From positions 2,170,001 to 2,234,000 of the forward strand of contig JAJFPB010000003.1 in the NCBI GenBank assembly GCA_020881915.1: a stretch of 64,000 nt of DNA, in the 5' to 3' direction. Positions 34,883 to 46,200 of the stretch are shown here, piece after piece. Made by a program: the position numbers and the translations under genes. Numbering within the stretch: the first letter of the stretch is position 1; each line of letters starts with the position of its first letter. Source of the DNA: Paramyrothecium sp. XJ0827 (taxonomy: Eukaryota; Ascomycota; Sordariomycetes; Hypocreales; Stachybotryaceae). Below the pieces are notes generated by a model that was given only the letters and a program-made list of their open reading frames with translations, was not told the origin of the DNA and ran no database searches.

Positions 34883-36709
34883 CTAGTTGGAGGATATGGA
34901 TGCTCGAGGCTTCTTAGTCTTTGATTTGGTGGTTATGACCTTCTTATTAGCCTCCTCACCTTGTCCTTGCTGAGATGAGAAGTCTTTCCATTGTCGCCAG
35001 CCGTCAAAGTCGATGAGCGCCTGCATGCAACCCCATTCCATGACCTTCCTTTCCAACCACACAAAATTGACGGGCTGCGACTTGTTAGTGCATGAGCGCA
35101 TATCGCCGTGGACCTGATACGTACCTTGGTCAAGAAATCGTTGCAGCCAGCAGCCAGGGCTTCGTGTCTGTCGCTCTGCAGAGAGCTGGCCGTGAGCGCG
35201 ACAATGATGACGGGGCTCTTGAACAGCTCCGAGTTCTGCAGCCGGTCTTTGTCCTCCAGCTCGCCATCTGTATCATCCTCTCCGGCGCTGTTCGTAGACT
35301 GAGTGAAGACGCCAATCGAGTTGACCCTTTCGAGCCTTCGAATCTCTCTGGTGGCCTCGAGACCGTTCATGACCGGCAATTGGATGTCCATGAGCACAAG
35401 ATGGAACCCTCCGTTTCTCCATTTGGTAACGGCATCCTTTCCGTTCATGGCTGTCTGCCATCGCACCTTCAGCTTCTTGACGAAAGCTTCCAGAAGCTTC
35501 AGGTTGATTGGGTTGTCCTCAACGATAAGGACGCTGATTGGAGGTACGCTGTTGTTCAGCATTCCCGGGATGCTAGGGTGGTCCGTGTTCTTTTTTACCT
35601 TCTTCACACGGGCGTTGGAAGGGCGAGGCGAAGCGATCCGCGGTGGAGGTGTCGCTACACGTGCATGGGGCGGCTCCTGGCGACCAGGTGAAACAGGTAA
35701 AGGAGGTGCAGAAGGAGGGACATTGTTTTGATCTGAAGCAAAGGAGTGAGTTCGGGAACGGGGTAAGCGCGGTGGAACGTAGTGCTGCATACCATGGCTG
35801 GCAGCGGCGGCGGAGTTGGCCATTGAGATGCTAGACCCATTATTCAAGATGGTGGGAGAGGAGGTGTGTGTCCTGCCAAGCCTAGGTCGTCCCTGGTATG
35901 TACGAGATCTGGTGCCACCGGGCGATGGGATGGGCGGCACATGGCCGGTTCCGAGGACCGACATCGAATGGGGGAGAACGCCGTTGGTGGTGGCCGGAAG
36001 AGCGAGAGGTAGGTGTGGGGATGGCGCGTTGCCGGTGACAGGTGGGAAGTAGCCCTCGCCCGCCTCGGAAGGGCGCCCTTCGTCGTTATAGTAGTGCGGC
36101 AATGGATGCGGCAGGGGAGCGCGGGGCGAAGGCTTGGGTGTGCGCCGCGGAACGTCGATGATGAGAGCTTCGTCGACAGTCTGGCCGCCAGGAAAGTAGG
36201 CCTCGAGTGTTCGAGACATTGGCTCCTCAGGACCCAGGATTCGGTCTTTCTGCTGCTCTCGCGGGCAGATGCGGATGGTAAGATCGGGCGAGTCGAACGC
36301 GCGCCCCAGGGAGTTGGCGTACTTGCGCAGGATCATGTCACGGACGTCGTCGACGAGGTCGTCCTCGTTGATGGTAACGAGGGTGGCGGAGGCATTGGGT
36401 CGTTTGACCCAGATCTTGCGGGTCACCATTTTGGGGTTGATGGAGAGGACGGGGCCGGACAGTTGTGTGTCGTCGTCATGCGAGTTGGAAGGGTCCAGCA
36501 GCGAGTTGATGAGGCCGGTCTGTCGATTCGGGATGAGGCTCTGCCGGCGTACCAAGAGTGATTTGGGGCCGGGGCCGGTGGATGCGGGCGAATCCGAAGC
36601 CTGCGAATCTCGGGCGACGGCGTGGGCTCCAACGCTGGATACCGAAGCAACTAGTTGACTTAGGGGAGCTAGGTCGACATCATTGTCGGATTGAGGGTCC
36701 TGGTTCTCG

Positions 36710-36741
<32 letters not shown>

Positions 36742-37446
36742 GTCTGGAGTGGAGGTGTCTGTGGTGGTGGAGAGAGTCGAGGTGGAAGCCTCATTGATGC
36801 TGTGGAGGGTGGAGGATGGATGGAGGACCGAAGAATGGCGCTGATCGTTGCCGGGCTCGGGTTTAGTCAGGTGTCGGGTAGGCGAGCTTTGGGAGGAAGA
36901 GGTGCTGGAGGGCGGGTTTGCAGTGGCTGCTGTGGGGGTGCCACCGCCACTGTCGGTCTTTGCCACGGCAGGGCCTGCAGCACCAGAATCCGCAGCAGCA
37001 GGAGTAGCCGTAAGAGCGGCACCACCACCACCACCACCATTACCACTACTACCACCAGAACCGTTAGCACCACTAAGAGCAGTAGCTCCAGCCTCTGCAA
37101 CGTGGGTTTTGCTAATGTCGGCCTGCTGATCTGTAACGCCGCCTAAACTCTCCTCCTGCCTCCCCTCGTGGGCGGCACCATCATGGTGGGCTTGGGCCTG
37201 GGCCTGGGCCTGGGCCTGAGCCTGGGTCTGGTCCTTGTCATGCTGCTGGTGCGTCCGGCTGGCGGTGGACAGCGACGACGACTGCTCGCGGAGCTGGCTG
37301 GGCGAGGTGGTGCTGGCCTCGCTCCAGCTAGACTCCAGCGACGGGGCAGCAGAGCGGCGGCGTCGCGTCCGAGAGAGCTTGGCCTTGATGCGCGAGGCGA
37401 ACTCGGACCCTTTGGCTAGGACGGGCGAGGAAGGGCGGCCGGCCAT
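34883..37446 (-). CDS. SSK1: SSK1-type response regulator of the HOG stress pathway
   Basis: Two exons, 37446-35125 and 35074-34883, with a 50-bp intron (GTACGT...GTCGCAG, ACTAAC branch), phase 0, giving 837 residues. The N-terminal 600 residues are low-complexity: QA repeats, Gly runs, an acidic DDDDEDEDDDDDE stretch and Ser/Pro-rich parts. The receiver domain spans about 636-800. It starts SVLIVEDNPIN (acidic pair 643-644), has the phospho-acceptor LVLMDIQLPVMNG (Asp 687), ALTA (Thr 752) and the invariant Lys in FLTK (774). The intron falls directly after that Lys, and exon 2 supplies PVNFVWLERKVMEWG. In fungi Ssk1 receives phosphate from a histidine kinase through Ypd1; the unphosphorylated form activates the MAPKKK of the HOG cascade under osmotic or other stress. 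It acts in the cytosol. Confidence 0.93.
37187..37228 (-). repeat. Coding hexanucleotide repeat (Gln-Ala) in SSK1
   Basis: About six tandem GGGCCT-type units in the plus-strand reading, encoding an alternating QAQAQA stretch in the N-terminal disordered region of SSK1. In-frame unit changes would lengthen or shorten the protein without breaking it. Confidence 0.8.
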
Positions 37447-39322
37447 GGGTTGCGTTTGCTGCTCAATTCATCTGCCGCTGCGCACGACGGGTTGTTGCGG
37501 GCGAGAGGCGGCGGAAAGGGATGGGCAAGGTAAGGAGAGTCGGAAACGCAAGCGACTGTGGATGTGGATGCAGATGCGGACGCGGATTGCGGATGCGGGA
37601 GTCGATAAATTCACAGCAACAGACAGCTCATGTCACTATACCCAGGTTGGACTGCTTGCTTGGGGTTCCGAGTGCTCTGAATGCCGCGCAATGCATGGAG
37701 TGCACGGCGGGTCGTGCAAATAATACATGGATGGATGGATGGGCGGAGGGATGAACAAGGCGAGGTGAGCTCAAGGGCCCTGTCCGACAAGGCAAGGCAA
37801 GGTAAGGTAAATGTAGCTGGGCGAGATGGGAGCTGGGGAGCTGGGCCTCGCATCTGCCGAACATTCAAAAACCCAACGGCAAGGCGCGCTGAAAGCTCGG
37901 GGGCTTCGGCGGGGGCCAGAAACGCATTCAATTGTTTGGCCGTTTCCCAAAAGCTTCCCGTCAACAAACGGTGCGGTGCATTGATGGGAGGATGCCGCTT
38001 GTTTTGTTCGGGCGTCTAAAATCGTACCACCATTTAGGTACCGGCTCGACCACACCGTTTGCCCCATGCGCGCATGTACCTCAATTGGGGCCCGAGATTG
38101 GCCCATCGGCACGGTTTTTGTTTGTTGTAAGTGAGTGCAAGGGGACAAGGATGCCGCCGTCGGTCCGTGTCGTTTCTCGTCTCCTCACGCCTCGACTGGA
38201 CTGGAGGTGTTCAGTGCCACGTCTGCAATTTCCCAGCAACAAGCTCTGCATCACCTCGGACCCCTGCTAGCCTTCCGTATCCAGCAATTAGTGGACGGTG
38301 GATGTTTTAGCCACACGACTGGCTGCTTGCTGCTGGTGTGTCTGAGGTTGCATTTCCTGGGCTGCCATGTGCCGTGGCGGATAGTCGACCAGGATCATCC
38401 TTATTCGTCCAGTACTGGGCCGACAAAATGTTTCTTCTGTAATTCTCCTTACGGTCGCTTTGCGTTGCTTGGCTTGGCTTCGCTTTCCCCGTACCAAATT
38501 CTCTTCGGTTTCGCCTTTTGAAGGACGGGCATCTATACGTTGCTCGTCGCAATAAGGCACTCAACCTTGGCCACATTCTGTCGGCTAGGCGTAATCGATC
38601 AGAGCACCATAGTGGTCCATGCGAGCTCCGTTTGGTAGCATTGATGCAGACAAACACATTCCTTACACCGTTTCAGTGTGGTTCACTGTCGCACAGCTGC
38701 ACCACTAAAGCTGCACGTTCCCCTCTCCATCAGCACCACATCTCGATAGAAGATGCGCTTGCGATGCATGGGAACTCGTAACCACCACCGGTCGGAAATA
38801 CCGTACGGCTTCGGATCGATCTAGTTTGTGTTTCTCAAATGAGGAGTTCACCCGCTGCGATACACTGGCTCGTGCTCTCCCGATTGCTTACTACTTTACG
38901 ACCTTACTCTAGACATATTCGTGTGGGTGAACAAGTCTTCTGAGGTTGCCACTTTCTGCTGCATGATGCATGGTACGGCATGGCATCGGTAGGTATGAGC
39001 TCAACAAAAGGCAACGGGCGGGGAAGACAAGGGAGGGCGGAACAGGAGCGTAGCGTACAATGATAACAGTCTTCGTCGTACTGTAATAAAGAGCTGAGCT
39101 GAGGTTGTTTTATGGATTGGGGCTTGATTCACCACTTGGGCCAATGTGTAACAGAGTGCAGATGTAGGTACTTCTCAACCTGGCTGATTCAGAGGCCCCA
39201 CCGCCATAAACCCTGGAGCCATGATCTCATCTCATTTCGTGTCAACTTGCACAGACACCCACCGCACGACATAAAACAATTCCTCAGTCACCAAACCCGA
39301 CTAGCCCGCCGAGAACGGTTCC
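37447..39322. other. 1.9-kb divergent intergenic region
   Basis: Between SSK1 (minus) and the CCDC97-like gene (plus). Long leaders are usual for SSK1-type genes. No coding region with support; several frames exist only because of composition. Confidence 0.5.
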
Positions 39323-40110
39323 ATGGGCCTTGCAATGGATCAAGGGCACGGGCAGCCGACACCCCGGGAACCCAAATCAGCGTCCAAGCTGGCACAACTC
39401 CAGGCTCAAAACCGTCGCCGCGAGTTCCTCCAACGCCATCCATCCTACTTTGAGAGCACAGAGCACGAATTGGCCGGTAGGTGACAGCGTGCTCCTTGCA
39501 TATACACATAGATAGCACTGTCTTATCTACCACTGTTCTGTCTCGACCGAACGTGGCCGTAGATCCTCGCATTGTCTCCCCTGCTGCTCATCACTTCCAC
39601 GTTTTTTCCTTCTTGGCGCGTCCAATCAGAAACCTGACAAACCTAGATCCGATCTTATATGAACGACTTGTCAAGAGGTATCAATCTGCCTCAGAGCGCG
39701 AAGCTGAAAAGAAGACCAAGGGTTATGGCCGAACGCTCGAAGCCGACCTTGTCCGGGGGGAGGCTAAGCTGGCCAGCATTGCGCCGCCGGGCAGCCGCGG
39801 CAGCGATGAAGAGGAAGAGAAACCGTCCCTTGGGTCAGTTCCAGGCTTGGGGAACGAATGGGACCAGCCTATAGAAGACAAGGGGCGTGGCCTCGAGCTG
39901 TGGCATGCCTTTCTCACGGAACGCTTCATACAGGGCCAAGACGACGACTTCAGCTACGCAGCCGTGGACAGCAACGAGGACTATGACACCATGATGAGGA
40001 AAGATGCTGAGGAGGCATGGTTTGACGAAGAAGAGCCGAGCTGGGTAGACACCGAGGACGAAACGAACGAACGGTCAAGGCAAGGGGAGACGGGTGTCCA
40101 GGATTACTGA
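39323..40110 (+). CDS. CCDC97/DUF2052-family protein
   Basis: Two exons, 39323-39476 and 39647-40110, with a 170-bp intron (GTAGGT...AACCTAG, CTGAC branch), phase 1, giving 205 residues. A second in-frame ATG at 39335 is an alternative start. The family signature is clear: NRRREFLQRHPSYFES at the N-terminus, then after the intron DPILYERLVKRYQSASERE, and at the end ELWHAFLTERFIQGQDDDF followed by an acidic VDSNEDYD and AEEAWFDEEEPSW. In animals CCDC97 is found with the SF3B part of the U2 snRNP; the fungal protein is expected to be nuclear and linked to splicing, which is inference from the family. The acidic C-terminus is typical. Confidence 0.85.
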
Positions 40111-40455
40111 TTCTGCTGATGATCAGACTCCATTACTCACCTTCAAAAAATTCCAGTTAGGTCTGATGGTGGACACATCCCTCCCGAAGAAGCCGACATT
40201 CGCACTCACTGAAGGACATGGAATCGAGTTTGGTCGGTGACGGCCTGTCACGAGTCCAATGAGTCAGCCCGTAAACCGTCTACTGACCCGGATCATCCCG
40301 AAATCTGACTCCGAGAGGGCCGCCGCCCCGACTCCTTATATTCGGCTCGTCATCACGACGCAATTGTTTTGTTTCAATGTTAGACATTAGGTGTAAGCTG
40401 CACTAATTTTTCCAGCCCAAGTCTTAAAAAGTCTTAAAGTTGTTGGGGGGGGGGC
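40111..40455. other. Short intergenic region
   Basis: 345 bases between two plus-strand genes. It ends in a run of ten or more G directly before the ATG at 40456. No gene. Confidence 0.5.
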
Positions 40456-41352
40456 ATGTTGCCTACACTCGACATGGGCTTACCACGCATCGCCTATCAT
40501 GCCGCTGCAGGCTCCGTCGCCTTCATCACCACGGCGGTTGCCATTTATGCTGCGGGAGTCTACTCTCGCACTTCTCGCATCGAGAGACGTCGCATCAGGG
40601 TTTCGGATAGTGCCCCTACATCCTTCAATGAATCCAACACCATGCGCAATTTAGTGAACCCTCGAGGCCATCAGACGATGTCTGACACGCATTTGGCCAC
40701 TTTGGACCTCTCTTGTCCTCAGAATATCACGGACGAGGTCCTCTTATCTCGCGTCATCAAGGAGTTTTACAGCGGCTGGGTCTTCGCTCCGGAGCGCTGG
40801 GTACTGTGTCTCCTTGGGAAGGAGTTGGTACAACTTACTCGTAGGTTACCCTCGCCGAGTTAATCTCTCCTCTTCGACGCATGTAAGCCTTGGCTAATAG
40901 CATCAGCGCTGGCGTCAACGCCGGTTTCGTCACGGATATGGGATGCGAATGAGCTCTTGACGTCGAAGCTACCGTCGCTCCATTCTGTCCTGTTCGGCGC
41001 ATGGCAAGTCGTAGACATCAACCTGGCAGACCACGAGGCAGGGGCAGACGATGCCGAGAGCTATGTTGATCTGGCCTACGGCAACGATCGTTGGCAATTT
41101 GTGGGCTGCAACCGCTTCAGCATCCAGCACGTGAAATCCAAGGGCGATGCCGCAGACGGGTCCAGACAGGTGCGGGTCGTCTATGCACAGTCGAATTGCA
41201 ACCCGGTTGAGGATAAATATCCTGTCTCCGCTGCCCTGCTCGCCTTTCACAAGGTCTATGCATTGCTTCTGTATAAAGAAGTGATGAGTGGGCTGTTGCG
41301 ATGGCTTGAAACACCGCAACAGTCTCAATCGCAGGGCGCATCTGCCAAGTGA
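40456..41352 (+). CDS. Unknown protein with N-terminal membrane anchor
   Basis: Two exons, 40456-40840 and 40907-41352, with a 66-bp intron (GTAGGT...CATCAG, CTAAT branch), phase 1, giving 276 residues. Residues about 11-33 (IAYHAAAGSVAFITTAVAIY) form a single hydrophobic segment, followed by a basic RIERRRIRV. This suggests a signal anchor with the rest facing the cytosol or matrix. The soluble part has conserved-looking pieces: FYSGWVFAPERWVL, then after the intron LFGAWQVVDINLADHE, a DRWQFVGCNRFSI segment and an AFHKVYALLLYKEVM helix near the end. No family recognised. Composition and splicing are those of a real gene. Confidence 0.75.
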
Positions 41353-41990
41353 CGATGACGCTCGGCATCACTTATAAAGCTCTCCACTTCTTCTCCCAAA
41401 TATGATACCCTGAAAAAACCAACCGCCTGAATAACCGACAATATTAGTGGCCTGGGTGAATTCAGTCCTTCTTCCGGAGCGCTATGAACCACCTTGCGAC
41501 ATTTTCGCTTTTAGCCAGTCCCATCTCCATACCTTGAACAATTCGCAAAAAAACGAAAAAAAAACCATAAACTCGCCTCACGACTGCCGGGTCCCAACGC
41601 ACCCGGTTTTCCAGCGCCTGCAAGGCACGGGTGCGCTTGTAGGGTAAACCGGGTAAATTGAGTCGCTGGATAAAAGGGAGGGTCGCCTACTCTGGTACCC
41701 ACGCGCGACGCACCCGCGTCCCGCATTCCGCCTTGGCCCGACCACTCAAGTTCCCATTGACCCGGAAGAGGCTATGATGAGGGAAACGTGGGGAACTTCA
41801 ACCAAAGGTGGACCGCGGGGTCGCTGGGCCGGGCGTATAAATATGACCCGCGGGGGAGCTTCGTCCCGAGCCGCGACGCTCATCGTGAGTCTGTGGATTT
41901 ATACTAGTTACTCAAGACTGGTCGACGATCCAAGCAATTGCTCTCAAGAACAACACACATCCTGAAAGAACCAGTGAAACGCTGCCCACC
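41353..41990. promoter_or_regulatory. Promoter region of the GH43 gene
   Basis: No gene. It contains an 8-base inverted repeat, CGCACCCG at 41598-41605 and CGGGTGCG at 41628-41635 with a 22-base loop, and further CGCACCCGCG-type strings near 41709. A TATA box lies downstream of these. The GC-rich repeats are candidates for regulator binding, but no known operator is recognised. Confidence 0.45.
41836..41843 (+). promoter_or_regulatory. TATA box of the GH43 gene
   Basis: TATAAATA in a GC-rich setting, 155 bases upstream of the ATG at 41991. Confidence 0.6.
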
Positions 41991-42980
41991 ATGGCGCCCT
42001 TGATCACCAACGTCTACACGGCCGACCCCTCGGCCCACGTCTTCAACGGCAAGGTCTACATCTACCCGTCGCACGACCGCGAGACGGACATCAAGTTCAA
42101 CGACAACGGCGACCAGTACGACATGGCCGACTACCACGTCTTCAGCGTCCCCTCGCTCCACCCCAGCCCCGGCGAGGTCACCGACCACGGCGTCGTCCTC
42201 CGCGCCGAGGACGTCCCCTGGGTCTCCAAGCAGCTGTGGGCGCCCGACTGCGCGCAGGGCGCCGACGGCAAGTTCTACCTCTACTTCCCCGCCCGCGACA
42301 AGCAGGGCATCTTCCGCATCGGCGTGGCCGTCGGCGACGCCCCCGAGGGCCCCTTCGCCGCGGAGCCCGAGCCCATCCGCGGCAGCTTCAGCATCGACCC
42401 GGCCGCCTTCGTCGACGACGACGGCCAGGCCTACCTCTACTTCGGCGGCCTCTGGGGCGGCCAGCTGCAGTGCTACCAGAAGGGCAACGACGTCTTCGAC
42501 GGCGAGTGGCAGGGCGCCAAGGAGGTCTCGGGCGAGGGCCGCGCCGCGCAGGGCCCCAAGGCCGCCAAGCTCACGGCCGACATGCGCCAGTTCGACGGCG
42601 ACGTCCAGGAGCTTGCCATCCTCGACCCGGCGACGGGCGAGCCCATCCTCGGCGACGACCACGACCGCCGCTTCTTCGAGGCCGCCTGGCTGCACAAGCG
42701 CGGCGACACCTACTACTTCTCCTACTCCACCGGCGACACCCACTTCCTGTGCTACGCCACCTCCAAGAGCCCCCTCGGGCCCTTCACCTACGGCGGCCGC
42801 ATCCTCGAGCCCGTCCTGGGCTGGACCACGCACCACTCCATCGTCGAGTTCGAGGGCAGGACCTACCTCTTCTACCACGACTGCGAGCTCAGCAAGGGCG
42901 TCGACCACCTGCGCTCCGTCAAGGTCAAGGAGATCTTCTACGACGACGAGGGCAAGATCAAGACCACGACTGCCGACTAA
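41991..42980 (+). CDS. Glycoside hydrolase family 43 (xylosidase/arabinosidase-type), intracellular
   Basis: Single exon, 329 residues, no signal peptide. The five-bladed-propeller GH43 landmarks are present: the catalytic base in YTADPSAHVF (Asp 12), the pKa-tuning Asp in FSIDPAAFVDDDG (136) and the general acid in RRFFEAAWLHKRGDTYYFSYS (Glu 230; shown only in part here). A late HHSIVEF and FYHDCELS also fit. The family removes xylose or arabinose from short oligosaccharides; lack of a secretion signal suggests it handles imported sugars in the cytosol. The exact substrate cannot be read from sequence. Third positions are almost all C or G, much stronger bias than in adjacent genes, which points to high expression. 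The upstream region has a good TATA box. Confidence 0.92.
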   Translation: MAPLITNVYTADPSAHVFNGKVYIYPSHDRETDIKFNDNGDQYDMADYHVFSVPSLHPSPGEVTDHGVVLRAEDVPWVSKQLWAPDCAQGADGKFYLYFPARDKQGIFRIGVAVGDAPEGPFAAEPEPIRGSFSIDPAAFVDDDGQAYLYFGGLWGGQLQCYQKGNDVFDGEWQGAKEVSGEGRAAQGPKAAKLTADMRQFDGDVQELAILDPATGEPILGDDHDRRFFEAAWLHKRGDTYYFSYSTGDTHFLCYATSKSPLGPFTYGGRILEPVLGWTTHHSIVEFEGRTYLFYHDCELSKGVDHLRSVKVKEIFYDDEGKIKTTTAD

Positions 42981-43216
42981 GCGGGGGATTTTTGGGTGAC
43001 GGTGTAGGAAATGGAATGCGGCCAATGTGTTGGGCAAAAAATGACATGATGACAGCCCTCCTCGATGGAGGAACATAGCGTAGGTAGGCAATGGTATATA
43101 TATATCTATTTTACATGTACAACACTTATTTTCACGCTATGCTAGTGTACATTTTACGGGCTGGTTCCGCTCATGCATAGTACGAATGCAGCGTCATATC
43201 ATCAGTCATGTAGCAA
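42981..43216. other. Shared 3' region of convergent genes
   Basis: 236 bases between the stops of GH43 (plus) and the lipase gene (minus), with a TA-rich run at about 43092-43115 suited to 3'-end formation. Confidence 0.5.
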
Positions 43217-46200
43217 TCAATCCGCTACCCCAAGTCGTAGCCTGTTCAGGATGTCCTCGTATCTCGCCGGGCTGTGGTCGAGAAGCATGCTCGCGCCGAA
43301 ACGCACCTCGCCAAACCGCGCCTCCACATCCTTGACGTATTTGAGGACCACGCGCTGCGCGGGGCGGCCGATGTGCTCCTCGTCTGGTCCCAGAAAGGCG
43401 TCCCGCCGCAGCACGCGCTTGGCCTCGACGGTGAAGACCTCGCCGGGAGGATACAACTTCTCGTTCTTCAGGCTGGACCGGAGGCTCGCCAGCGCCGGGA
43501 GCATCCACGATTTATCGTCCCCCGTCGCGGAATTGAAAGCCGAATTGTTGTGCCATTTGTTCGTGACGTTCTCCTGCAGCGCCCGCCAAATCTGCTGCCG
43601 GATGTCTGCCTTTGCTTGGTTGTCGTCCTTCTTGAAACCCAGCGCAACAGCCTGGAAATCGTGAAGCAAGCCAAGCGATAAGTGCGGAACAACGTCGTTT
43701 CCGTGGACAACGCTGGTGATGAGGCCACGCGTGATCATACTCAAAGATCTCGACATCACGCCAGGGGACCCGTAAGCGTAGATGTGGATGCGACGGCCAG
43801 AGGGGAGCTTGACGTCGTTGATGCTGCCCTCGATGACCATGCCATCAGCCACCAGCCGGTTATGAGGCTCTGTCGAAGTCACGAAGCCCACTCCCTTTGG
43901 ATTCGGCTCCGAGAGCATAATCCCCAGAATGGCGGTAACAGCACCCCCCAGAGAGTGCCCACACATCACAATACCATATTCTGGAAACTCTTCCAGCGCC
44001 TCCCTCAATGTCACCAACACTCTTCCATCTCCGCCGTACAGCAGTCGTCGAGCCGAAGCATGGATGCCCTTGTGGACTTTGTAGCCTCGCCCTCTCCAAG
44101 TCAAAATGTCGTAGTCGCACGCCACATCCGCCATGACGTCTTCGAATCCTAATGTGCCTCGACAGACCAAAACAACAGCCTTTTGAGCATGGTCCAAGGA
44201 GATGTAATGAACCAACGGCACGCCAGTTCCTGTTTTTCCCGATGCATCGGTTCCACCCTGAGGATCGGTGAATGACGCCAGCAGGATATTGCCAGCCTCG
44301 GACTCTGTATGGTGGACAAAGTGTCGGACGTCTTGGTGGACATCATCTTGCACTTGAAGTAAAGGAAGATCTTTTGAAATGCCCAGGTATTTCAGGAAAT
44401 GCGAGCCGTATGAGGCCGATGAGAAGCGCATGTATCTGGTCATATTGTCGAGTAGATGTGCGTGAGGAAACGTGCCACTCACGATGCCCTCGCGTCGAAG
44501 GACATTCAGGGCATCGGAAGCGCTATACACACTCTTTTGGTGGTAAGACGACAGCACCAAGGATGTCTGTGACTCATTCATTGCCGCGCCATAAATGCTT
44601 TGAGAATTGGAATTTAAGCGGCGGTGGTGCCTTGACGGCGACGGGGGCACGCTTCCCCTAGAGTTGGAGTCGTTTCGCGGTCTCGTGATGGACTCTTCCG
44701 CTGCGACCTCCCTGCGTACAATGGTAGGCGATGCGGGTCGCAGGCCGCCCGCCGAACTTGCGCTGTAGGATTCGGCAGTCGAGATGATGGAGTCGCGGCG
44801 GTGCTCGTGTATGGAGACGCGGCTGGCGCGGGACGGGCTTCTCGATGATGGGTGTGAGTCCCGAATAGCCTGACGGCCGGGTAAGCGAGATCGCGAGGGG
44901 CTCGATGTTCCAGGAAGATATGGCGGCACAGACGATTTCAAGCCCGATTTTCCCTTTGGAACCAAAGCTTCTGCGGCGTTGTTGGACGAATCTTTATGCC
45001 ACATATTTGAGAGGGACTGGCTACTGCCCTTCAGAACCTGCTTCAGTCCTTTTCTCTTGTCGGCAGCCTTTTTCGCAGTTGAGGGACCAGGCTTCCCCTC
45101 TGATAGTAGCCTCCTCTCATTCCGCACCTCATGGGAGGGGTTTGCAGAGTCAGAATTGGGGTTGCGTGGGTTCGGCGGAGAACGCTGTTTCTTCTGGTTC
45201 GCAGCTGGCGTCGGGATGTCCAGAAGGGCAGATGGGTCGGGTGATTGCTGGATATCAGGTAGCAGGAGGGCTTCACCGGGTTGCCTCCTGGGCTGAGACG
45301 GGTTTTGGAGCACATCTTCAACCGTCTGCTCGGCTTCTTGGCCATCCGAGGCCAATGTAGCAGACCTTAGTTTGTTGCGTTCAATCCGGTAGACGACACG
45401 ATATGATGGTTGGCTATCAGAAGCCTGTGACGGGCCGGTGCTTTCGAGCAATTGGGCCGTAGACTTCGTTTCTATTACCTCGGCGCCGGGAGGAGGAGTA
45501 ATAGAGAGAGGTTGTGACCCTCTTATATCAACTGTGATGGTCTGCACGGTCGAGACGGAGCTAGAGACGGAAACGGTTGCGTCCGATGGAAGTGCAGCTG
45601 CGATTTGTCCCCGGATGCGGGAAAAGACGGCATCGTCGTCTTCCTCCAAGCCCTGCCAGTTGCTGCTTGGATCATCCAATTGAGGGAGATTGCTCTGCGG
45701 AACAAGTCTGTCCTCTGCAGCTACGCCGTGATTCCTGTAATGGCCGCGATGGATGCCAGAGAGGCTTTCCTCGTGGACGTCGACACGTTGACCATCATTG
45801 AGGACGACGACGTCCCAGATGACCTCTTCGAAAGCCCGGCGCCGTTCCTGCTCCTCGTCGCATCGACGGCACTGCCGCTGCAGGTATGCGACTGCGGCCA
45901 AGGCGACAATGAGATCAAGGACACTAACCTTTTCTCCGGTGGTGCCAGTGGCGGGATTGTCGAATTCACGGCGCACCAAGGTGATGATGCTGGCGATGGC
46001 GCGAGAAGAGTCGGTGGACCCAAAGAGCTGATCTAGGAAAGATAGGGCCAGCTGGGAGACGTCGGAGGCCGCGGAGATGGACATGCCGGTCAGCCTGAAG
46101 CCGGCAGTGGTCCAGAAGACAATCTGGGTGACGGTATGGTGCAGACTCTCGAGGCTTCGCTCCAGGATGGCCTCGGCGTCGGCAGTGGCCAGCTCGGTCC

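Noticed and set aside
42236..43078. 280-codon frame on the same strand as GH43
   Set aside because: Arg/Pro/Leu-only composition; an out-of-frame reading of GH43.
41904..43091. 395-codon minus-strand frame opposite GH43
   Set aside because: Rich in Val-Glu-Asp-Val-like repeats that mirror the strong third-position bias of the GH43 gene; a shadow.
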